A stretch of 64,000 bases of DNA from Margaritifera margaritifera (taxonomy: Eukaryota > Mollusca > Bivalvia > Unionida > Margaritiferidae), in the NCBI GenBank assembly GCA_029931535.1, contig JAQPZY010001332.1:310001-374000 (forward strand), written 5' to 3'. Position numbers and translations under genes: made by a program. The notes beneath the pieces are model-generated. The model was given only the letters and a program-made list of their open reading frames with translations. It had not been told where the DNA came from and ran no database searches. Of the stretch, positions 34,860 through 46,439 are shown in pieces (positions within the stretch are counted from its first letter, which is position 1; every line of letters begins with the position of its first letter).

Positions 34860-35409
34860 AATCTGAACAAACTTTACCAAACTTGTCAAAGCCAAATCCA
34901 TATAGTTTGATTGTACCTTGTAGTTTCTTCGTGTTGTTGGAAATGAAGGCGATGATAATAACGCTGTGGTAAACAATTTTGGTAGAATACTTGTGAAAGA
35001 CATCACCATATCCTACGAAAGCGATTATCTTTACAAGTTGAATGCCTGCAGTATCATTTATGGTAAACAGAGATTTGTGGTTACCTGATTAAGTTAAAAC
35101 AAAGAGGATTAAATAAGGTATCGTGAATAAAATATTGAGACGTCAACGACCAGGAGGGGATAATGCATAAAACACTGGCAAAGAAGTTATTCATTTCGCA
35201 GTCTATGGAAAAACGTTTTGAATACCATTTGACCTCCATAGTCTAACAGATCATTGTCCACTGTAACATTGCGTTTTTCCTCATGATTTCAGATTTAACG
35301 TGACACTTGCAAAAGTCTCTGAAGTAATGGAAGGTAGAAACCAAGAATACGAACTGGAAAAATGTACAGTACAATACGATTACATCAGAATTAATTGCAC
35401 AATCGGTTA
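34860..35409 (+). pseudogene. Major-capsid-like fragment of the Polinton-like relic
   Basis: Pieces in shifting frames include NNFGRILVKDITISYESD (about 34970-35030). The last open part ends at 35409 with RFNVTLAKVSEV and EYELEKCTVQYDYI. That ending fits the second jelly-roll of double-jelly-roll major capsid proteins, where a strand of the form Y-E-L-x-x-(I/C)-x-(L/V)-x-Y-(E/D) closes the fold. Stops and shifts throughout; no functional protein. Confidence 0.5.
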
Positions 35410-36235
35410 ATTACAAATATAGAAATATAATTACTTTCTTTTATGACTACATTACGAGAGAGAGAGAGAGAGAGTTAATGACATGGCAGCCAATGCAACT
35501 TTAACAAACTCACAATTGATTCACCCATATATAGTTTAAAGGGTGATTTGATACTCTGCAAATAAAGCGGAGAAAGTGATTGCATTAGTTTTCTTTACAT
35601 ATTAGCAATAGAAAAATTTCTCTGACTATAGAAGATCTGCCAATAATATGATTTATTTTCAAGATTTCTCGTTGATACAACAGTTTACTGAAGAAACACA
35701 TCATTTCATTGATGAATAACACAAACAAAACTCAGTAACACAAGTGTGAGCAATCTTTGCACTGAAAACCATTGTATCTGGCTTGATTTGAGAATTACAC
35801 ATGATAATAGACTGTGTGGTAATGGTATAAAATTAAATAATGATCAATAAGGTACTCACTTTCAAATCAACAGAAAAGAAAATGTGAATGCTCACCAACT
35901 GTATTATTTTGTGTCTGTAAATCAAGCAGCTAAAATCAGTTATGTTTTAGGTATTGTTAAATGTACATAAAGGAGATGAAAAGTGTTTTCTTCCTTCAGC
36001 CTCAGAACATGATAATCCGTGGAGTTACTAATTGTTTACACTAAATATGACAGATACTGAAGGCAAATATTTTTATTACATCGTTGTCATCTATCCAGCT
36101 TTTCAATACAACAAGACTTACGACAGAACATGGTTATTCAAAGATGTAAAGATGATAGTGACAGATCCTGAGTGTAAATTAGATAAGTGGTTAGGGTTAC
36201 TGGTTAAAGTGTACAAATACTTTCTTTATAATTGA
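35410..36235 (+). pseudogene. Unassigned coding pieces after the capsid-like fragment
   Basis: A frame at about 35750-35950 reads LRITHDNRLCGNGIKLNN then KENVNAHQLYYFVSVNQAAK. A 67-residue open frame at 36032-36235 contains YFYYIVVIYPAFQYNKTYDR. Both look like parts of beta-rich proteins and may be the penton or minor capsid gene expected here, but I cannot show it. A GA run lies at 35455-35475. Confidence 0.3.
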
Positions 36236-38615
36236 CGATTGCAGCAACATTGATGATGCAAAAATAAAACAACTAACGTACGTATTTTCTTGTACTCATT
36301 TCTTGGATTTGAAACATGCCCTTTGGATAACCACTAATAACTAGAGTAACAAAGCTTTATTTTATCCTTCATGTCTGTAAGGGTGCAAATTTCTGTCGAT
36401 GTATTGCTGCTGTGGTCAGAGTGGCATGCAACAATTAATCAAATATATGAGGAAAGGTACCATATTAAATCGCTAGACTGCGATGGTTTTAATGTCCCCG
36501 TTAGGGCGCGATTGATTCTTAATTAAGCATTCGTTGGTTAACGGTCAGACAGATATAAAAGGGTAAAGTTAATTTGGGGTCTAGGTATCGAAAATATCAA
36601 AGTTGAGAGGGTGCAGAGACTATTTGTAAAGCCAGTTGAAGTAGTGTCATCTTTTGAAATATTTCAGAATCGGTCATTTAAATAGCGCGCGAAATATAGA
36701 GGGTTATGCTAACTACGATAGACGTGTATTTATAAAAGGCGGTAGATATGTTTAATCCTGATTGGCTACGCTAAATAAGGGGGGTGTTTCCCAGACGAAA
36801 TTTCACGTTTCAAATATTCCACATCGCAAAATTTAATCAGTCCAAGTTTCCTGCGAAAGGCTGGAAGATTCTTGACTCCGAGCAGAATAAAGCGAAATTC
36901 TCTCGTATAAACAATTGTTCAAGAGACAGGTGTCTGGAAGTTGAGGGACACGATTCTGGCGGTAGAAGCGAGTGAGTCTTGAAAGCACAAGGTATTTGCA
37001 TCAATCTCATGCTGTTCGTTGATATCAATATAATTATTTGTTTGAGTTTATTTGTCTGAATTCGTAGATCAATTTTCTTGATATGAGTATAACTATTTGT
37101 TTTCATTCATTTGTCTGAATTCGTAGAACAATTTTCTTTATATGTGTTTGACGAATTGCTTGAATTTATCGTCTTGATTGTTTTAGGAATCATGTATTCT
37201 AAGAATTTCATACATTACTTAATTTAATACAAGTTGTGAGAATCTGTGTGACTTTACCTGTCTTAAATGATGTGATTTCATGTATGCTAAAGAGTTGAGT
37301 GAGTATTCACTGCCACTAATGTAATTAAGCCATGAAGTGAAAATTTCATTGATTCATTTGTATAATTAAGACGTGAACCGAAACTGTTATGTCTCGTGTG
37401 ATGTTAGAGTGAGTTAGTGATGAAATAGCCGTTAGAAAGTACATTAATCTTCTGAAACTAGGTTGTTTGTCGTCTGTCAGGTTTGGCCTGACCAGACTGC
37501 CTTTGGTATCTGTTTGAATTCCGATAGGATGATATCTGACGTTCCGAGAGTGGGGTAATGTTCAACATCCCAGCCGGAAATCTGACAGAATATTTAGGTT
37601 GCTTCTCTTCTATTGTAAAGGGGAAAATATCTCCACCTACCTACCTACCTACCCACCCATCCATCGAAACACATATACGTATCCACTTAGAGGGTAGAGA
37701 GAAGAGGCATCCCATACTAAGTTTGATGACCAAAAAAAGCTGAATAAGAGAGAGAGAGAAGCAAAAGGGGAGAACAGCAACCCGGACCTGTTCCTTGTCG
37801 GTTCCTATTACTGTAGTAATGGCATGGAATGATATTGCCGATCACAAGAGCAATCTAAAGTCAATTCAGATACACAGCTGCATTTATATTGATTCTACTA
37901 TTCTGGTCTGTATCATTTAATAGCCTCTTCTTACTGCATCAGCCACCTGGATGAGGATGCTAATATGAGCATCTCTATGAAGACGAGGAATTCAGTACTT
38001 CTTCCGACCATTACAGCGATCTCTTATCGTAAGATAATGTTTTTCTTGTTTTTCATCTTTCATTTGCACACCTCTAAATATTTAATAGTTATAATCATTG
38101 TCATTAAAATGAAAGAAGTCATGCATGTTTACTTTGAATAGTCACGTTATAATCATTGTCATTAAAAGGAAAGAAGTCATGCATGTTTACTTTGAATAGT
38201 CACGTTTTTGATCTCATTCACCAGTTTCATCAGGAAAACGAATCTTCTCTCCGTGAATTAGAAAAAAATAGATTTATTTACCTAAATTCTTACTAACACT
38301 AAGCTTTGTTAGCAATTGACCGTCATGTGAGACGTTTAACTGATATGTATTTTTCTCTATCTAATCAAATAGTAGTGATTTAGTGAAGTCCATCAGGGCA
38401 GTCACCTTTTCTACGAAAAAAGCTATACACTTTGTTTTGATACACATGACTATACATTTAAAAAAATTTATAATGTTTCAGATTTTCGGTTTTCCTCTTT
38501 GAATACTATATTGCTTAGTAGTTGTCTCGACATGATATGAATGCTGATTCATTCCTCATTCTATATCTAACAACCAATATTATCACATTTAATACTTTCT
38601 AAAAGTTTATGCAAG
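36236..38615. other. Non-coding stretch with small tandem repeats
   Basis: No gene recognised. 37022-37135 has two copies of a ~63-bp unit with TTTGTCTGAATTCGTAGA. 37630-37660 has CTAC/CCAC tetranucleotides. 38088-38204 has two copies of a ~59-bp unit. Confidence 0.45.
38088..38204 (+). repeat. Two-copy tandem repeat, ~59 bp unit
   Basis: Both units contain ATAATCATTGTCATTAAAA, GAAAGAAGTCATGCATG and TTTGAATAGTCACG and are nearly identical, so the duplication is recent. Confidence 0.9.
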
Positions 38616-40445
38616 ATGGAGATTGTGCCATACAAAAAGCTGCAGCATGATTCACAGAACACCATCGAGAAGGTCATAAGTGATGATGATTTTACAGCTT
38701 TCGACTTCACGAAAAAGTATTCCTGATCTGAATTTCAATTTGGAAGGATAACTCTGCATGTTCCAAGAAGTTTTCTGGCAATGCTGTGCCCCGTTTTCAA
38801 CGAATTGTTTGAACCCAACTTCAAAGAGAAAGAGAGAGAGATTCTACAGCTAACATGAAAGAAATATGATGATGTTTTGACCTTCTTGCAGTGTTCATTG
38901 CCAGCGGCTACCAGGACAGTTACATGTAAGATACAGAATAGATCAACTTTTCTCTATAGTATAAATCAAGAAGAAGAATCATACAAATGAAACTAATCGC
39001 CCACATTTATTTGTGTTTGTATTTATTTATTTTAATTTTTTTTTTAAATTTCGTTGTTTATAGTATAAATCAAAGGGTAAGGAATGAACAACAATTTTAC
39101 ACGTAAAAAAATACACATATTTTAGTTTTGTCATTCTTTCATTTTTCTTCCTGGTATATTCAGCATTTCACAAGTATTTATTTGTAGTGTGGAATATTCA
39201 ATAAAATTTGAAATCACGGTCAAGATTTCCTAATTTCCGTTTAACTGCTGCAACATGAAAAAACCTACAAACTTTCCTCACTTGCGAATTGCAGAAAAAG
39301 CAGAAAAGTGTAGTAAAAAGAAACCTAGAACATACTGTATAAAAATGCGACCGATTGTGAGACATTTGTCTTATATAAGTATCTACCCTTACACGTTAAT
39401 GCATAAATAAGATTCGCCAATGCTAGAGACTTTAATTTCAAGAAAAAACAAAAACATATATTGGGTATTTAAAATGATATCATTATAGATCTTTCTTGAG
39501 GTGAATATAAAAATTTATGAAGCAGTAATTTACGAACCTGTTGTCATACTCGAAGCAGAGGTAGAAAAGATTGATTTACTGTTTCGTAAAACTTCATATT
39601 CACCTCAGCAAAGGTCTGTAATTGTTTCAGTGTACAATTAGATGCAAAACTGAAGTTGTCTTAGAGTTTAACTTGTCCTATACTTAAAGTCTAACACAGA
39701 TATTTTTGGACAAATAGATTTATTTAAAAAAGCAAAGACTCTGGTACCGTTCGTCGAATGCGTTTGTTTATATTGCTTGACTGGACTGATTTAAATCAAT
39801 TGAATCAACTTCAAACAAGTGAAATGATACAAATTTGTTTGGTCTCACAGGTATAAGTGGGGCAGAAGAGTTCATAACTTGGCACTGCCAAAGAATGGTA
39901 TTAAAAATAGCGCTACCTGGGGTGAATTGTACTACATATCAAAGTATATCAACATAGTAAATGATATCCCTTACACGACTGTGTCATTGAGAACATAATT
40001 TTCTTTCGTAAATACTGGTGATGCGTAGCTGATAACTTCCATGTAGATTCGTCCTAGGACCAGATTTTAGATTTTTGAGGTCTTACATATATTTCCTTTT
40101 TCCAGATGATATAGTACCTCAAGTGTTACCTTTGGCTCAGGAATATCAGGCAACAGGGCTCCTAGATGATTGTGATTTTTTGCCTTAAGAAAGAGTTGGA
40201 TTCAATATATGGTCGGCCTTTAGGAAATGGACGTGCTGCTGTTAAAACAATATAGTCAATATGTGTTTTGGTAGATAAGTATGTCATAAAGAATGTTGTG
40301 AAGAAATGTGTAAATTACTTATTCTTTTGTAACTATCGCTATTACAAGAAATTAGTCCAATTTAATAAAATGCCATTGAAATTTTGAAAACACGTTCTAA
40401 GTGGTAGATTAGATAAAGTGGAAGAATCAATCCGACCTTGGACAT
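38616..40445 (+). pseudogene. BTB/POZ pseudogene, paralogue of the gene at 10650
   Basis: Exon 1 (38616-38925) keeps the BTB core, LHVPRSFLAMLCPVFNELFE and KKYDDVLTFLQCSLP, but has in-frame stops near 38724 and 38857. The intron (38926-40105) keeps GTAAG and TTTTTCCAG and interrupts the same codon in the same phase as the intact gene. Exon 2 starts with VPQVLPLAQEYQATGLLDDC, then hits frameshifts near 40180. Later pieces VDKYVIKNVVKKCVNYLFF and HVLSGRLDKVEE match the end of the intact gene in order. The intron is four times longer than in the intact copy. A spliced, non-processed duplicate, now inactive. Confidence 0.85.
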
Positions 40446-42949
40446 AAGGTGCCCATCCTTATCCCATACCACTGTTCGGTCATTATGTTTTGCCAGTTAT
40501 TGAAACACTCTATAGTCAAAAAGCACAAGAGAAATTAGGTGTGGACGCTTATCTCTTGGTTTTACTAAAATCCTATAATTAAACGATTGCCTGAGGGTCA
40601 TGACAGTAGTTATCAGTGAATTTAATTGATTTACTTACTTCCTGTATCAGTTATTGTAAAGCGTTGATCCCAGAGCTCCCCAACCTTGGCATCGCTTGGA
40701 ATGTCTTGGAGAAAAAATATTTATTTTTTAAAATTAAAGAAATACCAGTAATAACCTTCCCTAATATTCTTCTTCATTATTACAATGCTGCTACTGGAGC
40801 TTCGCCTTTCAATAGGGCGACATAAGTAATTTTAACGATAAGCTAGAAGGTTAGAGCTCTCGTTGTTCTAAAAATGTGCATCCTTTAGTTCCTCAGTAAC
40901 TACCCCTGGACCCTCAGTTTTCTGAAACTGAATGTACATTCTAATAATAGATAATAATATAATAAAGTCTTTTTGATTTTCTTTTAATGTAAAAATGTTA
41001 CTCCAATGAGCTCCCTTTTTCTCACCTGGATCTTCGAAACCCAGTGTCAAGGCCTACAGTTAGTTCTGAAAATAATGTTAGAGAGAAAGACTCTGTTGCT
41101 TGTTGTACATATTTTTGTTTTTTATTTTAATAATTGTGCAAATTTTCACCACTGAATTACAAGCGAATAATTTTATGATACTTCTGATGCTTTATTTCAT
41201 TCATATATCTCTTGTACTACATTTCGGGAAAAGCAATATTTTATGTCTTTGATATAATTGTTATTTATGTTCACTGTTGTAGATTTATGAGTGTATCATA
41301 TTCCACTTGCAAGTCGATTCTGTATATGTTATTGTAGTAAGTTGACTCTAAAACATCGTGTTTATGTTTTGTTATAATGACGTTTCCGTTAAGTTTTATC
41401 ACCACAGCATGAGACATGGCTGTTGTTTCATTTAAAAGAATAATTATTTTGTTCTAGGTTTAGTTGAAGAATTATAGTTACTTTCTAATACTATTTGAGG
41501 ATATCAGGGTTAATGTCTATGTCACGACCAAGGATTTTTGAAAATATAAAGCCTACACAAATATTTGTCCCAGTAGAGTCAAGGGCGACATCTTTTTATC
41601 ATATACATTTATTGGTGGTTAGATTTCGTCTGATGACTAGGAATGTTGCACAGGAAGTTTGCATGTAGTCGGGGGGGGGGGAGGATGTGGTGGCAGAAAC
41701 TGAACAAAGCAGCAGAAAATCTCTGAACGAGTAGATACTAGACGTTCATAATAATACAAAGTCTATAATTTGAAGTGTCACTGGATTGTATTATTTGAAA
41801 GCAATATAGACAGTTTGTCCTAAACTCCTGCAATTTTAATTGTTATCATAAAATGTAATGGATGAAAGAATACTGGCTTCTTCCGTCTTACTGTTATGGC
41901 CAATAATTCTTGTAAACAGATGATGGCCCTTTCTCTGAACAATGTACAGTATTAATACACGCTATATTCTTATTTTGTCTACATACGGAGAAAACTCCCG
42001 TACCTTAAAACACATTCAACATCTTTTATGTCCGTTTGATTGATAGAAAACAATGCACTATTGCTTTGTATGTTATGACAAGGCAAGAAATATAAAAAAT
42101 GTTTTGAAATGATTATTGTCTATATCTATAGTTATATATATTATGATAGTTGGTTTAACTTACCTTCGGTTACGATCTTCCCAAATATTTCGATGCAAAG
42201 GATATCGTCAATTTCGAACACAAGCAAAGTATTAAACGCTCTCAAAATACACTTTAATCTTTTCAAAGTAATTTTTCTTTGTTATAAAGCTTCATTCCTT
42301 CCCAATATCGATTTGTAAGTAATATTACTAATGTGTTCTTTGCATTGCCAAATAATGTACTATCAAACTCCACTCTGATCGTCTAGTTTGCCTTGCTAAA
42401 TTTGGGAGAAACCATTGTGATGTAGTCTAAAAGCTTTATTTTCTTGCCATCTCAACGAGCCTCGCTTTTCTTAAATTGTGAGCATGCACAGTGTTGAAGT
42501 GATTGTCTTGAGTTTTGATTGGGTCTACTACTCTTTCATGGGTATACCAGGTTTTAGGTCAGGCGCAAATCGTGGTATAACGACACTTGAACGTCGAGAA
42601 CACGAGTCTGTACACTTTGATTTGTAACCCCTCAAGTGTTTTATGTGTTGGCTGTGTACAGTTGCAAGTGCCGGAGTGTCGTCGGTACAGCTTTGTTCAT
42701 ATCGTTATATGAGTGTGTAACGAACAATGTACTGGTAAATACTCAAATTATTTAAATGCTAAATCGTCTGCGTGAAGTTTTAGGTTCCCGTTCGGATTCC
42801 CCCCTTTGTATTGACTCCGGTGTATCTTTCCTTAAACATATTTTCACCTCTGTGCATTGAGAAAGTCACCAATCCATGTCAAACAGATTTCAATTTTTTT
42901 CCTTCCCAAATCCGATTGTTAAGCTCCCATCATATTATGTCATGATGCA
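40446..42949. other. No recognised gene
   Basis: Short open frames at 40616-40825 and 42109-42318 have no recognised domain; a G-run lies at 41672-41681. Confidence 0.4.
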
Positions 42950-43600
42950 GTCAATCCGTCCATCCGTCTGTTATCAAATTCGTTTCTGCGCAATAACTCG
43001 AGGTCTCCACCATCTAAAGTTACCAGTTGATGGCTTACACTTGGGGTAAGAATAATCCTGTCGATTTTTGGGTCAAAAGGTGAAAGATCAAAGTCACTGT
43101 GACTGAAAGAAGAAAAAATGGTTTCCGCACAATAGCATTAGCTCTACATCACAGTCCAGACCATACTTGTGTGGATGATTTGCATATATAGTAAGAAAGA
43201 AGCCTACTGAGTTTGGTGTCAAACGGTCAAAGGTCAAGCTTACTGTGACTGAAAAAAAAAATGATTTATGCACAGAAATTTTAAATTCTCGACAATGCAT
43301 CTTCACCAAAGTTTGTGGATGACTTACACGTTAGGTGAGAAAAAAAGCATATTGATTTTGGGGTAAAATGTCAAAGGTCAAGATCACATTGACTGAAAGA
43401 AGAAAACTGACTTTTGTTTAACAACTTTAGTTCTAGACCACGTACCTTCACAAAGTTTGTCGAGTTCTTGCACTTAAAGTATGGAAGAGGCATAATGAAT
43501 AAAGGGACAAAAGGTCAAAGGTCAAGGTCATTCTGGCTCAAAGAACAATTATTTTTACAGACTACCTTTTGTTCTAAAGTAATTTCCTCAAACAAATTTT
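42950..43600 (+). repeat. AGGTCA-rich tandem repeat, ~140-bp unit
   Basis: Four diverged units, each with a block like GATGGCTTACACTTGGGGTAAG, then TTTTGGGGTCAAA, then GGTCAAAGGTCAAG and CACTGTGACTGAAAGAAGAA. The last unit has AGGTCAAAGGTCA (43512-43524) directly followed by a third AGGTCA. Confidence 0.75.
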
Positions 43601-43930
43601 GTGGATGGCTTCCTCTTAGGTAAAAATACCATAAGGTGGATAGATTCAGTTTTACAAACAAGAAGGCAACAAGTTATGTTGGATGTTGCCACATCATCAG
43701 CTTCTGGCGTAATATATGGCGTTCCTCAAAGAACATTACTGGATCACGTTCTGTTGACTTTTCTTTTCACCAATAAAATTCCAGGTTTCATACAGCTGAA
43801 AGTGCAGTCGGCCACGAAAACGATTTTCGGAACATATCGTTACTAATGATAAGTCTCCATAAAAGGAAATCGAATGTTTTATCTGATAGGTTGCTAATAA
43901 TAAGAGAAATCGGAATTCCAAAGGTCAGCA
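43601..43930 (+). pseudogene. Non-LTR reverse transcriptase fragment
   Basis: An open piece contains RWIDSVLQTRRQQVMLDVAT, then SGVIYGVPQRTLLDHVLLTF and KIPGFIQLKVQ. This is the SGVPQGTVLGPLLF-type motif of non-LTR RTs with substitutions; the catalytic aspartate box beyond it is lost. Only this part of the palm domain remains. Confidence 0.75.
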
Positions 43931-44203
43931 AAACATGAACCTTTATCGGTGCATGTCAGACCTTTGTTATGTCAGAGATGTCAATTTCAATGAGTTTGTC
44001 TTGATCAGATTCTAGCGATCATAGATGATGATTGCATTCCTTAGTAACAAATAAACACTTGTTGCCACTTTGAATCCTCATGTTAGGACTACTGCCTGAC
44101 CTGATTGCAAACGCTATTCTTTATTTCTAGCCTCTAGAGGCTGATAAAATCGGACAGATTTTCTTTCTTCACTGGATTGTCTATATATTATTATATTGCT
44201 TTG

Positions 44204-44205
<2 letters not shown>
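43931..44205. other. No recognised feature
   Basis: Nothing recognised. Confidence 0.3.

Positions 44206-44289
<84 letters not shown>
44206..44289. repeat. (AT)n microsatellite
   Basis: About 42 AT units. Confidence 0.97.
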
Positions 44290-44291
<2 letters not shown>

Positions 44292-44554
44292 ACTTGGACT
44301 CTTGCACAGCCTTTTATTGCAAAAACATGACGAAACTAGTTGACAGTTATTCAAATGTGAACATATTTCTGTTTGGGATCATCTGAACCACTGCCCTAAT
44401 ATGAATTATATGTCCAGTTTGTCAGGTAAATGGCAATTAGAGATACAAATGTTTATAACTCTTAAACTCCAGTGGAAAAGATAGCACTGTTTGTGTAATC
44501 CACTTTGGGACTAGAATTACATAGGGATTGGAATTTAAGCCATTTATGAACCTT

Positions 44555-45310
44555 TGTCTGATTTCCTATTGATATTCAACCTATGTCTGATTTCCTATTG
44601 ATATTCAACCTATGTCTGATTTCCTATTGATATTCAACCTATGTCTGATTTCCTATTGATATGCAACCTATGTCTGATTTCCTATTGATATGCAACCTAT
44701 GTCTGATTTCCTATTGATATGCAACCTATGTCTGATTTCCTATTGATATTCAACCTATGTCTGATTTCCTATTGATATTCAACCTATGTCTGATTTCCTA
44801 TTGATACGCAACCTATGTCTGATTTCCTATTGATATGCAACCTATACCTGATTTCCTATTGATATTCAACCTATGTCTGATTTCCTATTGATTGCAACCT
44901 ATACCTGATTTCCTATTGATATTCAACCGATACCTGATTTCCTATTGATATTCAACCTATGTCTGATTTCCTATTGATTGCAACCTATACCTGATTTCCT
45001 ATTGATATTCAACCTATACCTGATTTCCTATTGATATGCAACCTATGTCTGATTTCCTATTGATATGCAACCTATGTCTGATTTCCTATTGATATGCAAC
45101 CTATACCTGATTTTCTATTGATATGCAACCTATGTCTGATTTCCTATTGATATGCAACCTATGTCTGATTTCCTATTGTTATGCAACCTATACCTGATTT
45201 CCTATTGATATGCATGCAACCTATGTCTGATTTCCTATTGATATGCAACATATGTCTGATTTCCTATTGATATTCAACCTATGTCTGACTTCCTATTGAT
45301 ATGCAACATA
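44555..45310 (+). repeat. 29-bp minisatellite, about 26 units
   Basis: Unit TGTCTGATTTCCTATTGATA plus TTCAACCTA, 29 bp, repeated head to tail. Two positions vary repeatedly: TATGTCTG versus TATACCTG, and ATATTCAA versus ATATGCAA. Two units lack two bases (TGATTGCAA), and one near 45208 has an ATGC duplication. No coding frame is implied. Confidence 0.95.
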
Positions 45311-45749
45311 TGCCACCGGTTACTGCCTTAGCACTTGATATCAAAGGATCATCAAATGAACAGCAAGGTAACGATAACTGCAGCTATGGTATACCTGGAT
45401 CTATATACACTAAAATTAGAAGGGGTTCCCGAAAATTAAATTCAGTGTTGTGGATGAAGGGATACTTTGTGTTTCTCATTCTTATTCCTAAATAAAATGT
45501 TAAAAGTCACTTTGAATTGCATCGTGAGGAAGTTAAATCCCTTTTGCACTTATTGGTTTATTTTTTAACATTTTGTGTTTGAAAAGAAATCTACAACATG
45601 AAATCAAATGGTATCATAATTATCTCAAAATCTTAGTTATTTCTTTTCAAAATGGAGACAAATGGATAAAATGAAACAAGTATTAAAATAAAAGTAATGT
45701 TATTACATTTTTACTGTATACAAAAGGAGAAAAGTGGATATCAAAATTT

Positions 45750-45751
<2 letters not shown>

Positions 45752-45801
<50 letters not shown>
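45752..45801. repeat. (GT)n microsatellite
   Basis: About 25 GT units. Confidence 0.97.
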
Positions 45802-45802
<1 letters not shown>

Positions 45803-46439
45803 ACAAAGAATAGTATCATACACTTTGACGATATCATTTTTCTCCCACTGATATATTGCAAAATTTCATTATGAAATATATAATAAAACTAGCATACAAA
45901 GTCAGAAAAAATTGTTTTAGTACATCTGCATATCTTTCACAAATGTCAGGATACTTGTATACTCTTTGTAAATAAATAAAGGCGCAGTTCAGTATACAAA
46001 AAGTACTGTAAGTAAATGGTGTAAAGTAGCTGGAAGCCCCCGTGGCACAATAGATGAGGCAGAGAAAGTGATGTTTTATTCCTGTGTAATTCTAGTCCGA
46101 GTTCCACTGAATTGGGTTAGAGAGTAGTCATTGACATAAATTTAATATATATTTGTGAATTTCTCTCAGTTTGATAGTTTTTGTTGTAGCTACATCAATA
46201 AATTGACATCAAAAGGATAAAATCGGAAACAAGGAATGATATTTATAGTTGTGGCTCTAAGCTGTTTTGCTGTAGATATAAAAGAAAAAAAATCTTTATT
46301 TTAAGGTACGAAGGTAATTCTGGAGTTTTGCCTATTGAGAAACAATTGCACCAAGTATTATTTTCACATCTTACGAATCTTGGGATGTACATAGCTGCAG
46401 TGACTCCGATATGTTTAAAATCACTGATCGCAACGTCTC
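45802..46439. other. No recognised gene
   Basis: A possible tRNA-derived SINE head (GCCCCCGTGGCACAATAGAT, about 46036) lacks the shared core and is uncertain. Confidence 0.3.

Larger units (their letters stand above)
32869..36235 (+). mobile_element. Polinton/adintovirus-type element relic (capsid block)
   Basis: Consecutive + strand pieces resemble the structural genes of Polinton-like or adintovirus-like elements: a coiled-coil protein, a short ORF, a small membrane-type protein, a major-capsid-like C-terminus, and another unassigned piece. All are interrupted. I see no DNA polymerase B, integrase, ATPase or terminal inverted repeat in the window, so this would be an internal fragment. The assignment rests on remembered family patterns and needs a profile search. 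Confidence 0.45.

Noticed and set aside
36475..37560. Solo LTR of a retrotransposon
   Set aside because: TATAAAAG- and AATAAAG-like signals suggested it, but no matching second LTR, TG...CA ends, primer-binding site or duplication could be found.
44555..45310. CRISPR-like array
   Set aside because: Regular 29-bp periodicity but the units are contiguous with no unique spacers; it is a minisatellite in a eukaryotic genome.
46036..46140. Fourth full SINE
   Set aside because: An A-box-like start is present but no B box or shared core follows, so it is only mentioned as uncertain.
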